The notes below the pieces were generated by a model that worked only from the letters and a program-made list of their open reading frames with translations, ran no database searches and was not told where the DNA came from. Of a DNA stretch of 64,000 nucleotides, positions 24,100 to 35,808 are shown one piece after another; within the stretch, counting starts at the first letter, position 1, and each line of letters begins with the position of its first letter. The DNA is taken from assembly GCF_964656455.1 (NCBI RefSeq), contig NC_135715.1, positions 78,195,414 through 78,259,413 on the forward strand. The letters run 5' to 3'. This DNA is from Halichoerus grypus (Eukaryota > Chordata > Mammalia > Carnivora > Phocidae). Position numbers and translations under genes: made by a program.

Positions 24100-24530
24100 A
24101 GAAAGAAGAAGAAAAAGAAGGTTGTACTGGCCTGAAGGAGAAATTGGCCTAAGAGTAGGGTAATGTTATAATTATGTGTGTGGGCGGGGGGGATCCAAAT
24201 TTCATGCACCCAACACTGCTGGCTGCCCATGGAATCTTGGGGGACTCTTGTCCTAAGAGTTTCTAGGAGAAGACCAAGGGAGGGAATAAAGCGCCAGAAT
24301 TCATTAAGTCACTTTAAGGAAATCATGGGTTATAGAGTAGAAAACATTAGTAAGGCCCAGGGAAGGTGAAGTGTAGATCATTATAAAAGCTGACATCCAG
24401 TGCACAATGTCCTCATGAAGGCAGGTTTTTAGATATCTGGAATTTACTTCCAAATACTTCAGTGCAATTGTGTGTGCCAATCAACTTCAAATTTAATTCT
24501 GAGACTGTCCAGCCAACAGCAAGTTGTCAG
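24100..24530. other. No gene recognised
   Basis: Plain sequence, nothing identified. Confidence 0.45.
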
Positions 24531-24534
24531 CAGT

Positions 24535-24895
24535 AAAGTACTGCTCAGAAATAAAAGGAATTACTAATAATATGGTTGAATCTCAAGTGTAGCATGCTAA
24601 GTGAAGAAGTCAGACTGAAAAGGTGTCATGTTTTGTGATGCCATTTCTATGACACTCTGAAAAAGGCAAAACTATTAGGTAGAAAACAGATCAGTGGCTG
24701 CCAGGGGCTGGAGGTTGGGAAAGGTGTGTACCATGTAGGGGCGTGAAGAGACATTTTATATCAAGGAAAGTGTTCTGTATCATGATTGGGGTGCCTAACT
24801 GTAGGTATCTGTCAAACCCATAGAACTATATACTATAAAGAGCAAATGTTACTATATGTAAATTCTATTTCAATAAACTTGAGGAAGAAAAAGAC
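24535..24895 (+). mobile_element. Old L1 (L1M) 3' end, sense
   Basis: tactgctcagaaataaaagg, gtgaagaagtcagactgaaa, aaaaggcaaaactattaggt, gctgccaggggctggagg, ttctatttcaataaacttga. Similar to but distinct from the copy at 22830. Confidence 0.85.
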
Positions 24896-24951
24896 TGCAC
24901 AGTTCACATTTCACTGTATGTAAATTTTACTTTAAAAAAAAAAATCCATGA

Positions 24952-25047
24952 GGGGGTGTCTGGTTGGCTCAGACATGGCTCCACGCATGTGACTTGATCT
25001 TGGGGTCATGGGTTCAAGCCCCACACTGGACGTAACTTTAAAAAAAA
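24952..25047 (+). repeat. CAN-SINE, short type, sense
   Basis: gggggtgtctggttggctca, ttgatcttggggtcatgggt, caagccccacactgg, A tail. TSD aaatccatg/aaagtccatg. Confidence 0.85.
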
Positions 25048-25133
25048 AGTCCATGTACAAATACTGGAGTCTAGTTGATATGCATCTTCAAAGTGTTCAG
25101 GGATAACATGTACTGATTACTGCAACTTACTTT

Positions 25134-25519
25134 TTTTTTTTTATGTTATGTTAATCACCATACATTACATCATTAGTTTTTGATGTACTGTTCCATGATT
25201 CATTGTTTGCGTATAACACCCAGTGCTCCATGCAGAACGTGCCCTCCTTAATACCCATCACAAGGCTAACCTATCCCCCCACCCCCCTCCCCTCTAGAAC
25301 CCTCAGTTTGTTTTTCAGAGTCCGTAGTCTCTCATGGTTCGTCTCCCCCTCCGATTTCCCCCCTTCATTCTTCCCTTCCTGCTATCTTTTTTTTTTTTTT
25401 TTTTTTAACATATAATGTATTATTTGTTTCAGAGGTACAGGTCTGTGATTCAACGGTCTTACACAATTCACAGCGCTCACCATAGCACATACCCTCCCCA
25501 ATGTCTATCACCCAGGCAC
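25134..25519 (-). mobile_element. Truncated young L1 3' end, antisense, with TSD
   Basis: A 386-bp 5'-truncated insertion with an exact 14-bp TSD (ctgcaacttacttt) at 25120-25133 and 25520-25533. It is closely similar to 6058-6470, including the internal T tract (here about 25387-25406). Confidence 0.95.
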
Positions 25520-25561
25520 CTGCAACTTACTTTGAAATGAATCCGAAAATTGGAAGGATCT

Positions 25562-25750
25562 AGGGCGCCTGGGTGGCTCAGTTGGTTAAGCATTCAACTC
25601 TTGATTTCGGCTCAGGTCATGCTCTCAGGATTGTGGGATTGAGCCCCACAGTGGGCTCCATGCTGGGCGTGGAGCCTGCTTAAGATTCTCTCTCCCTCTC
25701 CCTCTGCCCCTCTCCCCTGTTCTCTCTCTCTCTCTCTCTCTTAAGAAAAA
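25562..25750 (+). repeat. CAN-SINE, sense
   Basis: agggcgcctgggtggctcag head, older-subtype text attcaactcttgatttcggc, CT repeat near 25720-25742. Confidence 0.93.
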
Positions 25751-25807
25751 ATTGGATGGATAAGTGGATAGACGTGTGATAACACAAACATAGTAGAACC
25801 AGGGTGT

Positions 25808-25992
25808 GCAGTTCTCAAAGTGATGCGTGGGAACTGGCAGCCTCAACATCACCTAGAAACTTGTTTGAAATGAACATTTTTCAGGCCGGACCCACTGAAT
25901 CAGAAACTATGGGAGTGAGGCCCAGCCGTGCGTATTTTAACAAGCCTTTGAGGTGATTCTGACGTATGCTAAAATTTAGGAACTACTGATGC
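25808..25992. repeat. MER5A-type hAT-Charlie DNA transposon relic
   Basis: gtgtgcagttctcaaagtg at one end and ttaggaactactg at the other form imperfect inverted ends. The interior (cccactgaatcagaaact; ttaacaagcctttgaggtga) matches MER5A. Non-autonomous, no coding. Confidence 0.75.
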
Positions 25993-26080
25993 AGATAGTG
26001 GTATATTGGGGGTCACTGTACAATTCTCTTAACTTTTCTGTACGTTTGAAAATTCTCATGATAAAAAGTTAGGGCGGAGA
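25993..26080 (+). repeat. L1 3'-terminal relic, sense
   Basis: ttaacttttctgtacgtttg, aaaattctcatgataaaaag resembles an old L1 3' terminus. Confidence 0.5.
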
Positions 26081-26711
26081 GAAGAATGGGAGTCCAGGAG
26101 CGGTGGGCTCGCCTTGTAACAGGAAGAAGCACCTGCACAGGTGGCTGTGGAAGTATCCCCCTTGGTTAGGTCCATTAGAAGGAAACCTAATGATGTGATG
26201 TATATTGTGATCACTGCTAACATTTAATGCTACGTCAAGCCTTTTATCAGGCTTCCTGTGGGGGATACTTCGTGTAGGGGATACTAGTCTAGGGTTCTGA
26301 ACCTGAGGTTCAGAGATCCCAAAAAGTCTGTGGGTAGAGCTAAGGGGTTTGTGAACTTGGATAAGGAAAAGTTATATCTTTATTTTCTCTAACTTCTAAC
26401 TGAAATTTAGCATTTCCTTCCTTTATGAATGTACGCAGCATTCTCAGTAGTATTAGCAGAACCTGTGTCTTTGTCTTCAGTAGAAATTACAGATTTTTCC
26501 TATCACATGACAATTGTAGTTATTCTTGAAATACCATTTATGGTCATTACTACTTCTTCACTATGGAAGTTGTTAGATCTGCCATCGGATCTTAATGCAT
26601 GGGTAGAGAAACACATGTGTTACTATATCATCAGATTTTTAAAGTATTTGATAATCATATTTCAATAAAATTGGTTTCCTTTGTAATCATATGTATTTTA
26701 TTTCATGCATT
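26081..26711. other. No gene recognised
   Basis: Plain AT-rich sequence. A 79-codon open frame at 26429 has no supporting signals. Confidence 0.45.
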
Positions 26712-26726
26712 AGAAAATATTCTGAG

Positions 26727-26931
26727 GGGCACCTGGGTGGCTCAGTCGTTGAGCGTCTGCCTTTGGCTCAGGTCATGATCCCAGGGTCCTGGGATCGAGC
26801 CCCGCATCGGGCTCCCTGCTCCGCAGGAAGCCTGCTTCTCCCTCTCCCACTCCCCCTGCTTGTGTTCCCTCTCTCGCTGTGTCTCTCTCTGTCAAATAGG
26901 TAAATAAAATCTTAAAAAAAAAGAAGAGAAA
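26727..26931 (+). repeat. CAN-SINE, sense, exact TSD
   Basis: Complete sense copy; exact 15-bp TSD agaaaatattctgag at 26712-26726 and 26932-26946. Confidence 0.97.
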
Positions 26932-26946
26932 AGAAAATATTCTGAG

Positions 26947-27685
26947 AAGGGATCCACCGGCTCCCCAGACTAAGAAGTTCATTTCTAAAAAAAAAAGATG
27001 CAAAAGCCCTGCTTAGCCAGACTGAGAGATAGCTGTTCCGCTGAAATTCATTTCTGAAACATGTAAGCGTTGGAACCTCCCCCAAGCCCGGGGCTCTGCC
27101 AGCCAGATTCAACGATCACTCTGAATTCCAGGGAGCTGGAAGGAGGGGGATGGCAAAGTGCAGGCTGATGGAAAACAACACTTGCTCAAGAACCCAGACC
27201 AGAAGAGGAGGCATCTGCCTCAGTTCCTCTCTGTTCCCTCCCTCCATGTTCCACCGTCCTCCCATCTGGGCCTGGGCGATTTGCTAGTATCTCGTCGTTA
27301 CGGTGATAGCCTTGGCTATTAAAAATAATAATCTTCAAATTCCTCACTTTTGGTGTGAGCCTCAGTATTTGCAGTGGCACCAAAACAAAAGTAGATTTAT
27401 TGCAAATATATTGCATAGTTTTCAGTGAAGCTCAACCTTGGCCCACGGTACAGAAAGGCATGATAAGTGGCTCCTGCTTTGCCAGCTGTAAAACTCAACT
27501 GGAAGCTGTTCCAAGCTCAGGATGAATACAGTGTGTTTAATAAAAAGGAGAAGAGGGAGAAGGAGGAAGAGGAGGAGGAGGAGGGGAGAAAGGTCCTTGT
27601 TAACTTTATTAAAGTCACTTGAGATGAAAGGTCCCTGCTGATTGTCACCCTCTGGTTAGTTTTAATGGCAGTGAGATTGTAGTCC
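26947..27685. other. No gene; GA-rich run at 27546-27592
   Basis: Includes a purine-rich simple repeat (agg/gag units) near 27546-27592; otherwise plain. Confidence 0.45.
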
Positions 27686-27689
27686 GCTT

Positions 27690-27880
27690 AGTAAATTGTA
27701 AACGTGGATTTGGATCTGGCCACTTACTAACTGTGAGACTTTAGGCCACTTAAGGCCTCTGAGCCTCCTTTTCCTATGAAATGGAGTTGCTCAGAGCAGC
27801 GGCCTATAGGGTTGCCCTGAGGATCGGATGAGAAAAGTCCTGTAAGGAATTTACCTGGGGCTTGACCCAGGGTGAGCCCG
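27690..27880 (+). repeat. MIR
   Basis: Sense MIR: tggatctggccacttactaa, ctgtgagactttaggccact, gagcctccttttcctatgaa, gggttgccctgaggatcgga. Confidence 0.85.
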
Positions 27881-27944
27881 AGTCTCGACCCTGGTCCTCA
27901 CACTGGCTGCAGGGAGTGATCACGGGAGGTGTGTGTGTGGGGGT

Positions 27945-28110
27945 GTTTATTGTGGTAAAATATACATAACACAGCCTTTACCAGTCCACTCCTTGTAGGT
28001 GTACAAGACAGTGGCAATTGAGTACATTGACAAAGTTGTACAACCACAACCACTGTCCATCTCCAGAACTTCATCTTCCCAAACAGAAACTCCATCCCCA
28101 TCAAACAATA
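27945..28110 (-). mobile_element. L1 3'-end fragment, antisense
   Basis: attgtggtaaaatatacata, acaaagttgtacaaccacaa, catctccagaacttcatctt is the standard complement of an L1 3' end. Confidence 0.8.
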
Positions 28111-28205
28111 ATTCTCACCTGGGCAGTTTCCAAATAACATCTGGGCCCCACCCCAGACCCCCTGAAGCAGGGCCTCTGGGGGAAGGGCCTGGCAGCAGTA
28201 TTTTT
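28111..28205. repeat. Possible MER5A-like fragment
   Basis: atctgggccccaccccagac and cctgaagcagggcctctggg resemble the middle of MER5A. Short and uncertain. Confidence 0.35.
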
Positions 28206-28640
28206 TTAAAAACTCACAACCACAATGTTGATCACTAAACAAAGAAAGTCCTACTCAAGTAGGTTTCCAGTTCCCCAACCTTTTTTGGTCACCTCAACTC
28301 CTTGAATGTACTAAGAAGGCAGAGGATGAAGAGGATTGAGCCTACAGTTGCCAACTCTGGGACCTGGACATGGCTGCAGGCCCCTTCAGCCTGAACCCTC
28401 AGCTCCTTTGGCACGTCCTTTTCAGTTTTCCCAAGAGGAGTTTATTGCTGTTGTTCTCTGATCACAGAGGCAACATTAGCTCCTGAGAGAAAAATCAGAA
28501 AATATAGGTAAGCAAAACAGAAAAACGCAGTTTCCACTTTGAAAACATTCCTCTTGTACTTCCTGATTCCTTAAGCCCTCTGAGCTCTTTCTGCCAGCTG
28601 GCTGCCATTTGCCCGTATGTCCTGAGCCTAGATTGATTTT
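28206..28640. other. No gene recognised
   Basis: Plain sequence, nothing identified. Confidence 0.4.
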
Positions 28641-28802
28641 ATTTTATTTTTTGGTAAGATTTATTTGTTTGTTTGAGAGAGAGAGAGAGAAAGTGCTTGA
28701 GCAGAGGGAAAGGGAGAGGGGAACCAGGGCTCCATCCCAGGACCCTGAGATCATGACCTGAGCAGAAACCAAGAGTTGGATGCTGAGCCACCCAGGCACC
28801 CC
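28641..28802 (-). repeat. CAN-SINE, antisense, diverged
   Basis: aagatttatttgtttgtttg tail complement, GA repeat, ccctgagatcatgacctgag, gagccacccaggcacccc. Shorter than usual, with internal deletion. Confidence 0.85.
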
Positions 28803-29350
28803 ATAAACTTGATTTTAGTTAAGAGTATCCTATATACTTTTTAGCCCATGTTCACTATTTCTTGGAATGATTTTTGCAGAGGTGGAGGGTTTCTTCCCTG
28901 CCTCCTTGATATCACCCACTGCATCTTGCTTTCCTGTCTTTAATATTTAATTTCTGTGGGAAGCACATTCAGTTCAACAACATGAACGTAGCGTCTGCAT
29001 ACATACATGGGGAAAGGCGCTGTCAGCTTGAGTCGTATTACTATTTAGCTGTTTTAGCGAAGTTTGATTTGCTAAGATGCTTTTTATAACGAATGTACTT
29101 TCTTACAAAGGGCAGGTAAAAATCAGTAATGACCACAGATACTGAAGGAGTTTTAAAAACCGTGGGGGTGCCTCTCCTCGGTAGTAGTCAGACGTCAGGG
29201 AATGTTGTCATCTTTCAGGAAAACCGAGGCTCTGACTCCTCTTCTTGTGATGCAGGCTGAGGAAATGGAAGCAGGGCTGTACCTGGGCCTCAAAATACCT
29301 TCCCATACTTCCTACCCACAGAAGAGTTATTTGAGCCAACCAACTTCTGT
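28803..29350. other. No gene recognised
   Basis: Plain sequence between a SINE and the next L1. Confidence 0.4.
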
Positions 29351-29665
29351 TTTAAAATGTGATGACATCTCTCTATACACGAATAATGAAGTAGCAGAAA
29401 GAGAAATTAAGAAAACAGTCCCATTTACAATTGCACCAAAAATAATTAGATACCTAGGAATAAACCTAGCCAAGGAGGTAAAAGACCTGTCCTCTGAAAA
29501 CTATAAAACACGGATGAAAGAAATTGAAGACGGCACAAACAAATGGAAAGATATTCCATGCTCACAGAGCAGAAGAACAAATGTCCATACTACCCAAAGC
29601 ATTCTACACATCTGATACAATCTCTATCAAAATGCCAACAGCATTTTACACAGAACTAGAACAAA

Positions 29666-29860
29666 CTGGGATGCCTGGTGGCTCAGTCGGTTAAGCATCT
29701 GCCTTCAGCTCAGGTCATGATCCCAGGGTCCTGGGATCGAGCGGCGCATCAGGCTCCCTGCTCAGCGGGAAGCCTGCTTCTCCCTCTGCCGCTCCCCCTG
29801 CTTATGCTCTCTCTCTCTCTCTCTCTGACAAATGTGTAAAATCTTTAAAAAAAAAGAAAA
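29666..29860 (+). repeat. CAN-SINE in L1, exact TSD
   Basis: Sense copy; exact TSD cagaactagaacaaa at 29651-29665 and 29861-29875. Confidence 0.96.
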
Positions 29861-30667
29861 CAGAACTAGAACAAATTATCCTAAAATTTGTGTGGAACCA
29901 CAGAAGACCCTGAATTGCCAAAGCAATTTTGAAAAAGAAGAACCAAACTGGAGGTATCACAATCCCAGAGCTCAAGATCTACCACAAAGCTGGGTAATGA
30001 AAACAGTATGTCACTGGCACAAAAATAGACACATAGATCAATAGAACAGAATAGAGTCAGAAATAAACCCACAATTATATAGTCAATTAATCAATGCAAA
30101 AAGACAGTGTCTTCAACAAATGGTGTTGGGAAAACTGGACAGCCACATGCAAAAGAATGAAACTGGACCACTTTCTTATACCATACCCAAAAATAAATTC
30201 AAAAGGGATTAAAGATCTAAAACCACAAAAATCTTAGAAGAGAACACAGGAGTTGTCTTTGACATCGACTGTGGCAATATTTTTCTAGACAATGTCTCCT
30301 GAGGCAAAGGAAGCAAAAGCAAAAATAAACTATTGGGACTACATCAAAATAAAAAACTTCTGCACAGCAAAGGAAACAATCAACAAAACTAAAAGATAAC
30401 CTACTGAATGGGAGAAGATGTTAGCAAATGACATATCTGATAAAAAGTGGGTATCTAAGATATATAAAGAATGGAACACCAGAAAAAAAAATCCAATTTA
30501 AAAATGGGCAAGAAGACATGAACATTTTTCCAAAGAAAACATCCAGATGGCTAACAGACACATGAAAAGATGCTCATCACTCATCATCTGAGAAATACAA
30601 ATCAAAACTACAATGAGATATCACCTCACACCTGTCAGAATGGCTAAAATGAACAACACAAGAAATA

Positions 30668-30876
30668 GGGGTGTGTGGGTGGCTCAGTCAGTTAAGTGTC
30701 TGATTCTTGATTTCAGCTCAGGTCATGAACTCAGGGTGGTGAGACTGAGCCCTGCATCGGGCTCCATGCTCAGCAGCAAATCTGCTCATAATTCTTTCTC
30801 TCCCTCTCCCTCTGCCCCTCACCTCTCTGCACTCTCTCTCTCTCTCTCAAAATAAATAAATCTTTAAAAAAAACAA
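30668..30876 (+). repeat. CAN-SINE in L1
   Basis: Sense copy starting ggggtgtgtgggtggctcag, older-subtype body, CT repeat, A tail; flanks aacacaagaaata / aacaagaaacaag. Confidence 0.92.
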
Positions 30877-31176
30877 AAAACAAGAAACAAGAAGCGTTGG
30901 TGAGGATGTGGAGAAAAAGGAACTCTGTGCACTGTTGTGGGAATGCAAACTGGTGCAGCCACTGTGGAAGACAGTATGAAGTATCCTCAAAAAATTAAAA
31001 ATAGAATTACCTTATGATCCAGTAATTCCACTATTGGGTATTTACCTAAAAAAAACCCTGAAAACACTAATTTGAAATGATGTATGCACCCCTATGTTTA
31101 CTGTAGCATTATTTACAATAGCCAAGATATGGAAGCAGCCCAAGTGTCTACTGATAGATAAATGGACAAAGAAAAT

Positions 31177-31179
<3 letters not shown>

Positions 31180-31211
<32 letters not shown>
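31180..31211. repeat. (AT)16 microsatellite in L1
   Basis: Uninterrupted AT dinucleotide run at the place where the L1 3' region normally has a short tatata tract. Likely length-polymorphic. Confidence 0.95.
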
Positions 31212-31214
<3 letters not shown>

Positions 31215-31326
31215 TATTATTCAGTCATTAAAAAGAATGAAATCTTGCCATTTGCAACATGTTTGGAGCTAGAGAGTATAAGGCTAAGCAAAATAAGCCA
31301 GTCGGAAAAAAACAAATACCATATGA

Positions 31327-31350
31327 TTTCATTCATTCATTCATTCATTC
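31327..31350. repeat. (ATTC)n microsatellite in L1
   Basis: Tandem attc units in the L1 3' UTR. Confidence 0.9.
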
Positions 31351-31380
31351 TTAAATTCCTTTAAGAAACAAAACCTATGA

Positions 31381-31568
31381 GGGCACCTGGGTGGCTCATT
31401 CGGTTGAGCGTCAGGCTCTTAGTTTCAGCTCAAGTCATGATCTTGGGGTCCTGGGATCGAGTCCCACAACAGGTTTTGTGCTCAGTGCGGAGTCTGCTTA
31501 TCCCTCTCCCTCCCCCTCTGCTCCTCTTTCTCTCTCAAATAAATAAATAAAATCTTAAAAAAAAAAAA
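31381..31568 (+). repeat. CAN-SINE in L1 3' UTR
   Basis: Sense copy; flanking acaaaacctatga and acaaaacatatga form a near-perfect TSD. Confidence 0.95.
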
Positions 31569-31974
31569 ACAAAACATATGAACAAAATAAAAAAGAGACA
31601 AACCAAAAAACAGACTCTTAACTATAGAGAATAAACTGATGTTTACCAAAGGGATGGGGGACGTAATAGGCGATGGGGATTAAAGGGTACACTTATCATG
31701 ATGAACACGGGGTGATGCACAGAGTTGTACACCTGAAACTAATCTAACACGGTATGTTAACTACACTAAAGTAAACCTTCCCCCCCGAAATGTAATGATC
31801 TCAGAGGATCCTCACTTCAAACTCTTTGATATCAAACATCTCTTTCTAACACCAAGGTCAGCCTAACTATGGGGCTAGGGGTTCCAACATGGCTGGGAGC
31901 ACTGTGGGGGCCTCCCCCCACACTGGCCTTGAAGGGACTGAAGGCTGCTTTGGGACACGTGTCTGCAAAGAGGC

Positions 31975-32150
31975 AAACAAAGACTACATCAGCTTCAGTT
32001 TCCTTGTCTGCAAAATGGGGTGATGTGAAAGGGCCAATGTGAAGATTTAAGGGAAATCATGTTTCTAAAGCCCTTTGCATGGCGATGGGCACATAGCAGG
32101 CTCAGAATAACAGGTACCTTTTACTGTTGACATCATCAGCATCATCGTCA
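31975..32150 (+). repeat. MIR
   Basis: ttcagtttccttgtctgcaa, aatggggtgatg, gcacatagcaggctcagaat, then an ATC-rich tail. Confidence 0.85.
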
Positions 32151-32423
32151 CCATCTCCTATGCCATCTCCTCTGGCATAGGTGTGGTGGGTTGCTGATGC
32201 CCAGTTTGGATCTATTTCCCCCCAGAAAAAGAGAGATAAATATGAGAACTTTCATCCCTATAATTCTATGGTATTCACTGATACCACTAACTAACTACTA
32301 ACATCCACTACTAACATGACCCCCTTTAATTAACCCAGACAAGCATGTCATTAGATAAAACATAAATGATCTTGTTAAGAATAAGTAACATGGGCTGAAG
32401 CTGGACAAACTACTTAGGTCTGT

Positions 32424-32635
32424 TATTTTATTTTATTTTTATTTATTTATTTTTTTAGAGGGAGGGAGAGAGAGAGGGCAGGGTGGGGCAGAGGGAAATG
32501 GAGAGAGGGAATCTTAAGCAGGCTCCATGCCTTGTGCAGAGCCCAATGCAGGGCTCGATCTCACAACCCTGAGATCATAACCCCAGCTGAAATCAAGAGT
32601 CAGATGCTTAACTGACGGAGCCACCCAGGTGCCTC
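32424..32635 (-). repeat. CAN-SINE, older subtype, antisense, TSD
   Basis: Antisense copy with aatcttaagcaggctccatg and aaatcaagagtcagatgctt. TSD taggtctgt at 32415 and 32636. Confidence 0.93.
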
Positions 32636-32644
32636 TAGGTCTGT

Positions 32645-33612
32645 GTATTTTAAACTGTGGTCCTTAGATCTCCCTTAGGAGAACCACCAAGAAGACTTGT
32701 TTAAAAGGAACTTCCCTGAATGTGCAAGGTGAACCTGGAACATCTTGTCATACAGGAAGAGAAAGAAGCTATTCAAAAGGACTCAGGAGGTAATGTGAAT
32801 CAGCATGCACTGGTTGAAATGAGACAATGTGAGAATAAACATGTCAATGGATCAAAACATATCCTGGTATGTTCAAATGATACCAAAAACAAACCAAACA
32901 CTCCTGGGTAACTTTCACAGAATGCTAGAGAAACAATTTATCCCTTTGGAAACTGACAAAATAAAGGGGAAAATCAAATATTTATTCTCCCTCTCCTGTT
33001 AGAACCTAACCTCAGGAGAACCAAATAGTTGTTGCAAGGAGGTTTCTCTTTATAAAAGAATTCCAACTGATAAATGAAGACAGAATGATAGAATATCGCC
33101 ACTGTGCCGTCCCCTAATGCAGTAGTGGATTAGGTATCGAGCATCAACGTTTCCTAATGCAACACAGGAGAAACAACCATACTAAGTTGATACTAGGTGG
33201 CTAACTATGGGAGTATATTACGTTCATCTTGCCAAAAAATAAAATCTGAACCTGATCAAGCAGCTTGGTCCTACCACCAATTTACATGATGTAAAAGGGA
33301 TATAGGAAAATGTTAAAATGCACCAGGAATGCAAGCAGCAAAATTGAGATGGTGGGAAGCTCTGCTGGACATCTAACCTGGTTTCTTCAGTAAATATATT
33401 GCAAGGGGGAAAAGAAGACAAAAAGAAAAACAGGGGGTGGCTTAAAAGGGACTGAGGCATATTAGCCTACTGCAGTGTATAGACTTTAATCCTAATTCAA
33501 ACAGAGGGCAAAAGCCATATTTTTAAAGAGAAAACTAGAAATTTGAACATTGATCCTATTTGGTGATTTTAAGGGATTATTGTTAACTTCTTTAGGTGTG
33601 AAAATCACATCA
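32645..33612. other. Repeat-like but unclassified
   Basis: AT-rich sequence with the feel of an old interspersed repeat (for example the aatatcgccactgtgccgtc region). I could not assign a family, and no supported gene is present. Confidence 0.35.
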
Positions 33613-33624
33613 TGGTTATATTTT

Positions 33625-33822
33625 TTTTTACAGATTTTATTTATTTATTTGTCAGAGAGAGACAGAGAGAGCGTGCACTAGCGGGGGGGAGGAGCAGAGG
33701 GAGAGAGAGAAGCAGACTCCCTGCTGAGCAGGGACCCCGATGTGGGATTCATTCCCAGACCCTGGGATCATGACCCGAGCCGAAGGCAGATGCCCAACCG
33801 ACCGAGCCACCCAGGCGTCCCG
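33625..33822 (-). repeat. CAN-SINE, antisense, exact TSD
   Basis: Antisense copy; TSD tggttatatttt at 33613-33624 and 33823-33834, within the start of the next L1. Confidence 0.95.
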
Positions 33823-34320
33823 TGGTTATATTTTCTTTTAATTGAGGTATAACTCACATACAACAAAATTTACCATTTTATAGGGTAGAATTCAGTGGTT
33901 TCAGCATTTTCACAAGGTTGTACAATGATCACCATTATGCAATTCCAGAATGCTTTCATTACCCCAGAAAGAAACCCCATACTCATTAGTTGTCACTTGC
34001 CCTTCCCTTCTTTCTCTTGTTTCCTAACAACCAGTAATCTACTGTCCCTATGGATTTGCCTGTTATGGGCATTTCATATCAATTGATCACACAATATATA
34101 GACTTTTGTGACTGGGTTTTTCCACTAGCATGTTTTTAAGGTTTATCTATGTAGTAACATGTATAAGGACTGCATTCATTCCTTGTTATGGTCAAATAAT
34201 ATTCCATTGAATGGATATATCACATTTGGTTTATCCTTTCATCAGTTGATGGACACATACTGTTTCCACTTTTTGGCTATTATGAATAATGCTGCTGTGA
34301 ACATTTATGTACAAGTTTTT

Positions 34321-34692
34321 CTTAAAGATTTATTTATTTGGGGACGCCTGGGTGGCTCATTTGTTAAGGATCTGCCTTCGGCTCAGGTCATGATCCCAGG
34401 GTCCTGGGATCGAGTCCCACATCGGGCTCCCTCCTCGGCGGGAAGCCTGCTCTCCCTCTCCCACTCCCACTGCTTGTGTTCCTGCTCTTGCTATCTCTGT
34501 CTCTGTCAAATAAATAAATAAAATCTTTAAAAAAAAAAAAAGATTTATTTATTTGAGTGGGGGAGGGGCAGAGGGACAGAATCTTAAGCAGACTCCCTGC
34601 TGAGCGGGAAGTCATATGTGGGGCTCAGTCCCACAACCTGTGAGAGAAACCAAGTGTGGAGGCTCAACCTGACTGAGTCACGCAGATGTCCC
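34321..34692 (-). repeat. Antisense CAN-SINE split by another SINE
   Basis: The outer antisense copy is in two parts (about 34321-34339 and 34539-34692). Its own TSD tatgtacaagttttt is at 34306-34320 and 34693-34707. Confidence 0.9.
34340..34538 (+). repeat. Sense CAN-SINE inserted in an antisense CAN-SINE
   Basis: Complete sense copy; exact 16-bp TSD aaagatttatttattt, taken from the outer SINE's tail, at 34324-34339 and 34539-34554. Confidence 0.96.
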
Positions 34693-35198
34693 TATGTACA
34701 AGTTTTAGTGTAAGCATTGTTTCTACTTCTCTTAGGTATATACCCAGAAGTGTAGTTGCTGGGTCATGGTAACTCAATGTTTCATGTTTTAAAGAACTAT
34801 CAAACTGCTTTCCACAGTAACTATACCATTTTACATTCTCACCAACAATGTATGAGGACTCCACACCTTAGCCAACATTATGTCTTTTTTTATTATAGTC
34901 ATCCTAGTGATTGGCAATTAGTATCTCATTATGGTTTTGATTTACATTTCCCTAATGACTAATGATGTTGAGCATCTTTTCATGTGCTTCCTGGCTATTT
35001 ATATATATTTTGGGGGCACATATCTATTTGGATCCTTTGCTTGTGTTTTAATTGGGTTGTCTCTTTATTGTTGAGTTATAAGAGTTCTTTATATATTCTA
35101 GATGTATTATTAAGTATATCCTTTTATTAGTATATGATTTATGATTATTTTCTTCCATTCTTTTCACTTTTTTTGAATTGTGAATTATCTTTTCACTT

Positions 35199-35382
35199 TT
35201 TTTTTTTTAAGATTTATTTATTTATTTGACACAGAGAGAGACAGTGAGAGAGGGAACACATGCCGGGGGAGTGGGAAAGGGAGAAGCTGGCTTCCCGCCG
35301 AGCAGAGAGCCCGATGTGGGGCTCAATCCCAGGACCCTGGGATCATGACCTGAGCCGAAGGCCTGAGCCAATCAGGCGCCCC
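35199..35382 (-). repeat. CAN-SINE, antisense, first of a tandem pair
   Basis: Antisense copy lacking the agacgcttaacgac segment between gccgaaggc and tgagcca. Confidence 0.92.
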
Positions 35383-35578
35383 TCTTTTTTTTTTTTTAAT
35401 TTTATTTATTTATTTGATAGAGAGAGAGCACACCAGCAGGGGGAAGGGGCAGAGGGAAGGGGAGAAGCAGACTCCCCATCTGAGCAGGGAACCTGACGTG
35501 GGGCTCCATCCCAGGACTCTGAGATCACAACCGGAGTCGAAGGCAGACGCTTAACTGACTGAGCCACCCAGGCGCCCT
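35383..35578 (-). repeat. CAN-SINE, antisense, second of the pair
   Basis: Begins in the T tract directly after the previous copy and ends in ccacccaggcgccc. Confidence 0.92.
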
Positions 35579-35625
35579 ATCTTCAGTCTCTTGATACTAT
35601 TGTTTTATGTACAAAAGCTTTTAAT

Positions 35626-35808
35626 TTTTTTAAAGATTTTATTTATTTATTTGACAGAGAGAGAGTACAAGCAAGGGGAAAGGCGGGGAGAGGGAGAAGC
35701 AGGCTCCCACTGAGCAGAGAGCCCAATGTGGGGCTCAATCCCAGGACCCTGGGATCCTGACCTGAGCCGAAAGCAGACACTTAACTGACTGAGCCACCCA
35801 GGCGCTCC
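35626..35808 (-). repeat. CAN-SINE, antisense
   Basis: Complete antisense copy 47 bp after the tandem pair; flanking cttttaat on both sides. Confidence 0.93.

Larger units (their letters stand above)
29355..31795 (+). mobile_element. L1, sense: 3' part of ORF2 and 3' UTR
   Basis: The L1 enters in the 3' half of ORF2: the frame at 29353-29615 reads CDDISLYTNNEVAEREIKK and later RYLGINLAKEVKDL, typical of the RT C-terminal side. It continues through ORF2 and the 3' UTR (aaacagactcttaactatag; gggtgatgcacagagttgta; cctgaaactaatctaac). Three SINEs interrupt it. Many stops and indels make it inactive. Confidence 0.93.

Noticed and set aside
29202..29615. 137-codon + strand open frame
   Set aside because: Its second half is an L1 ORF2 scrap fused by chance to upstream sequence; not a host gene.
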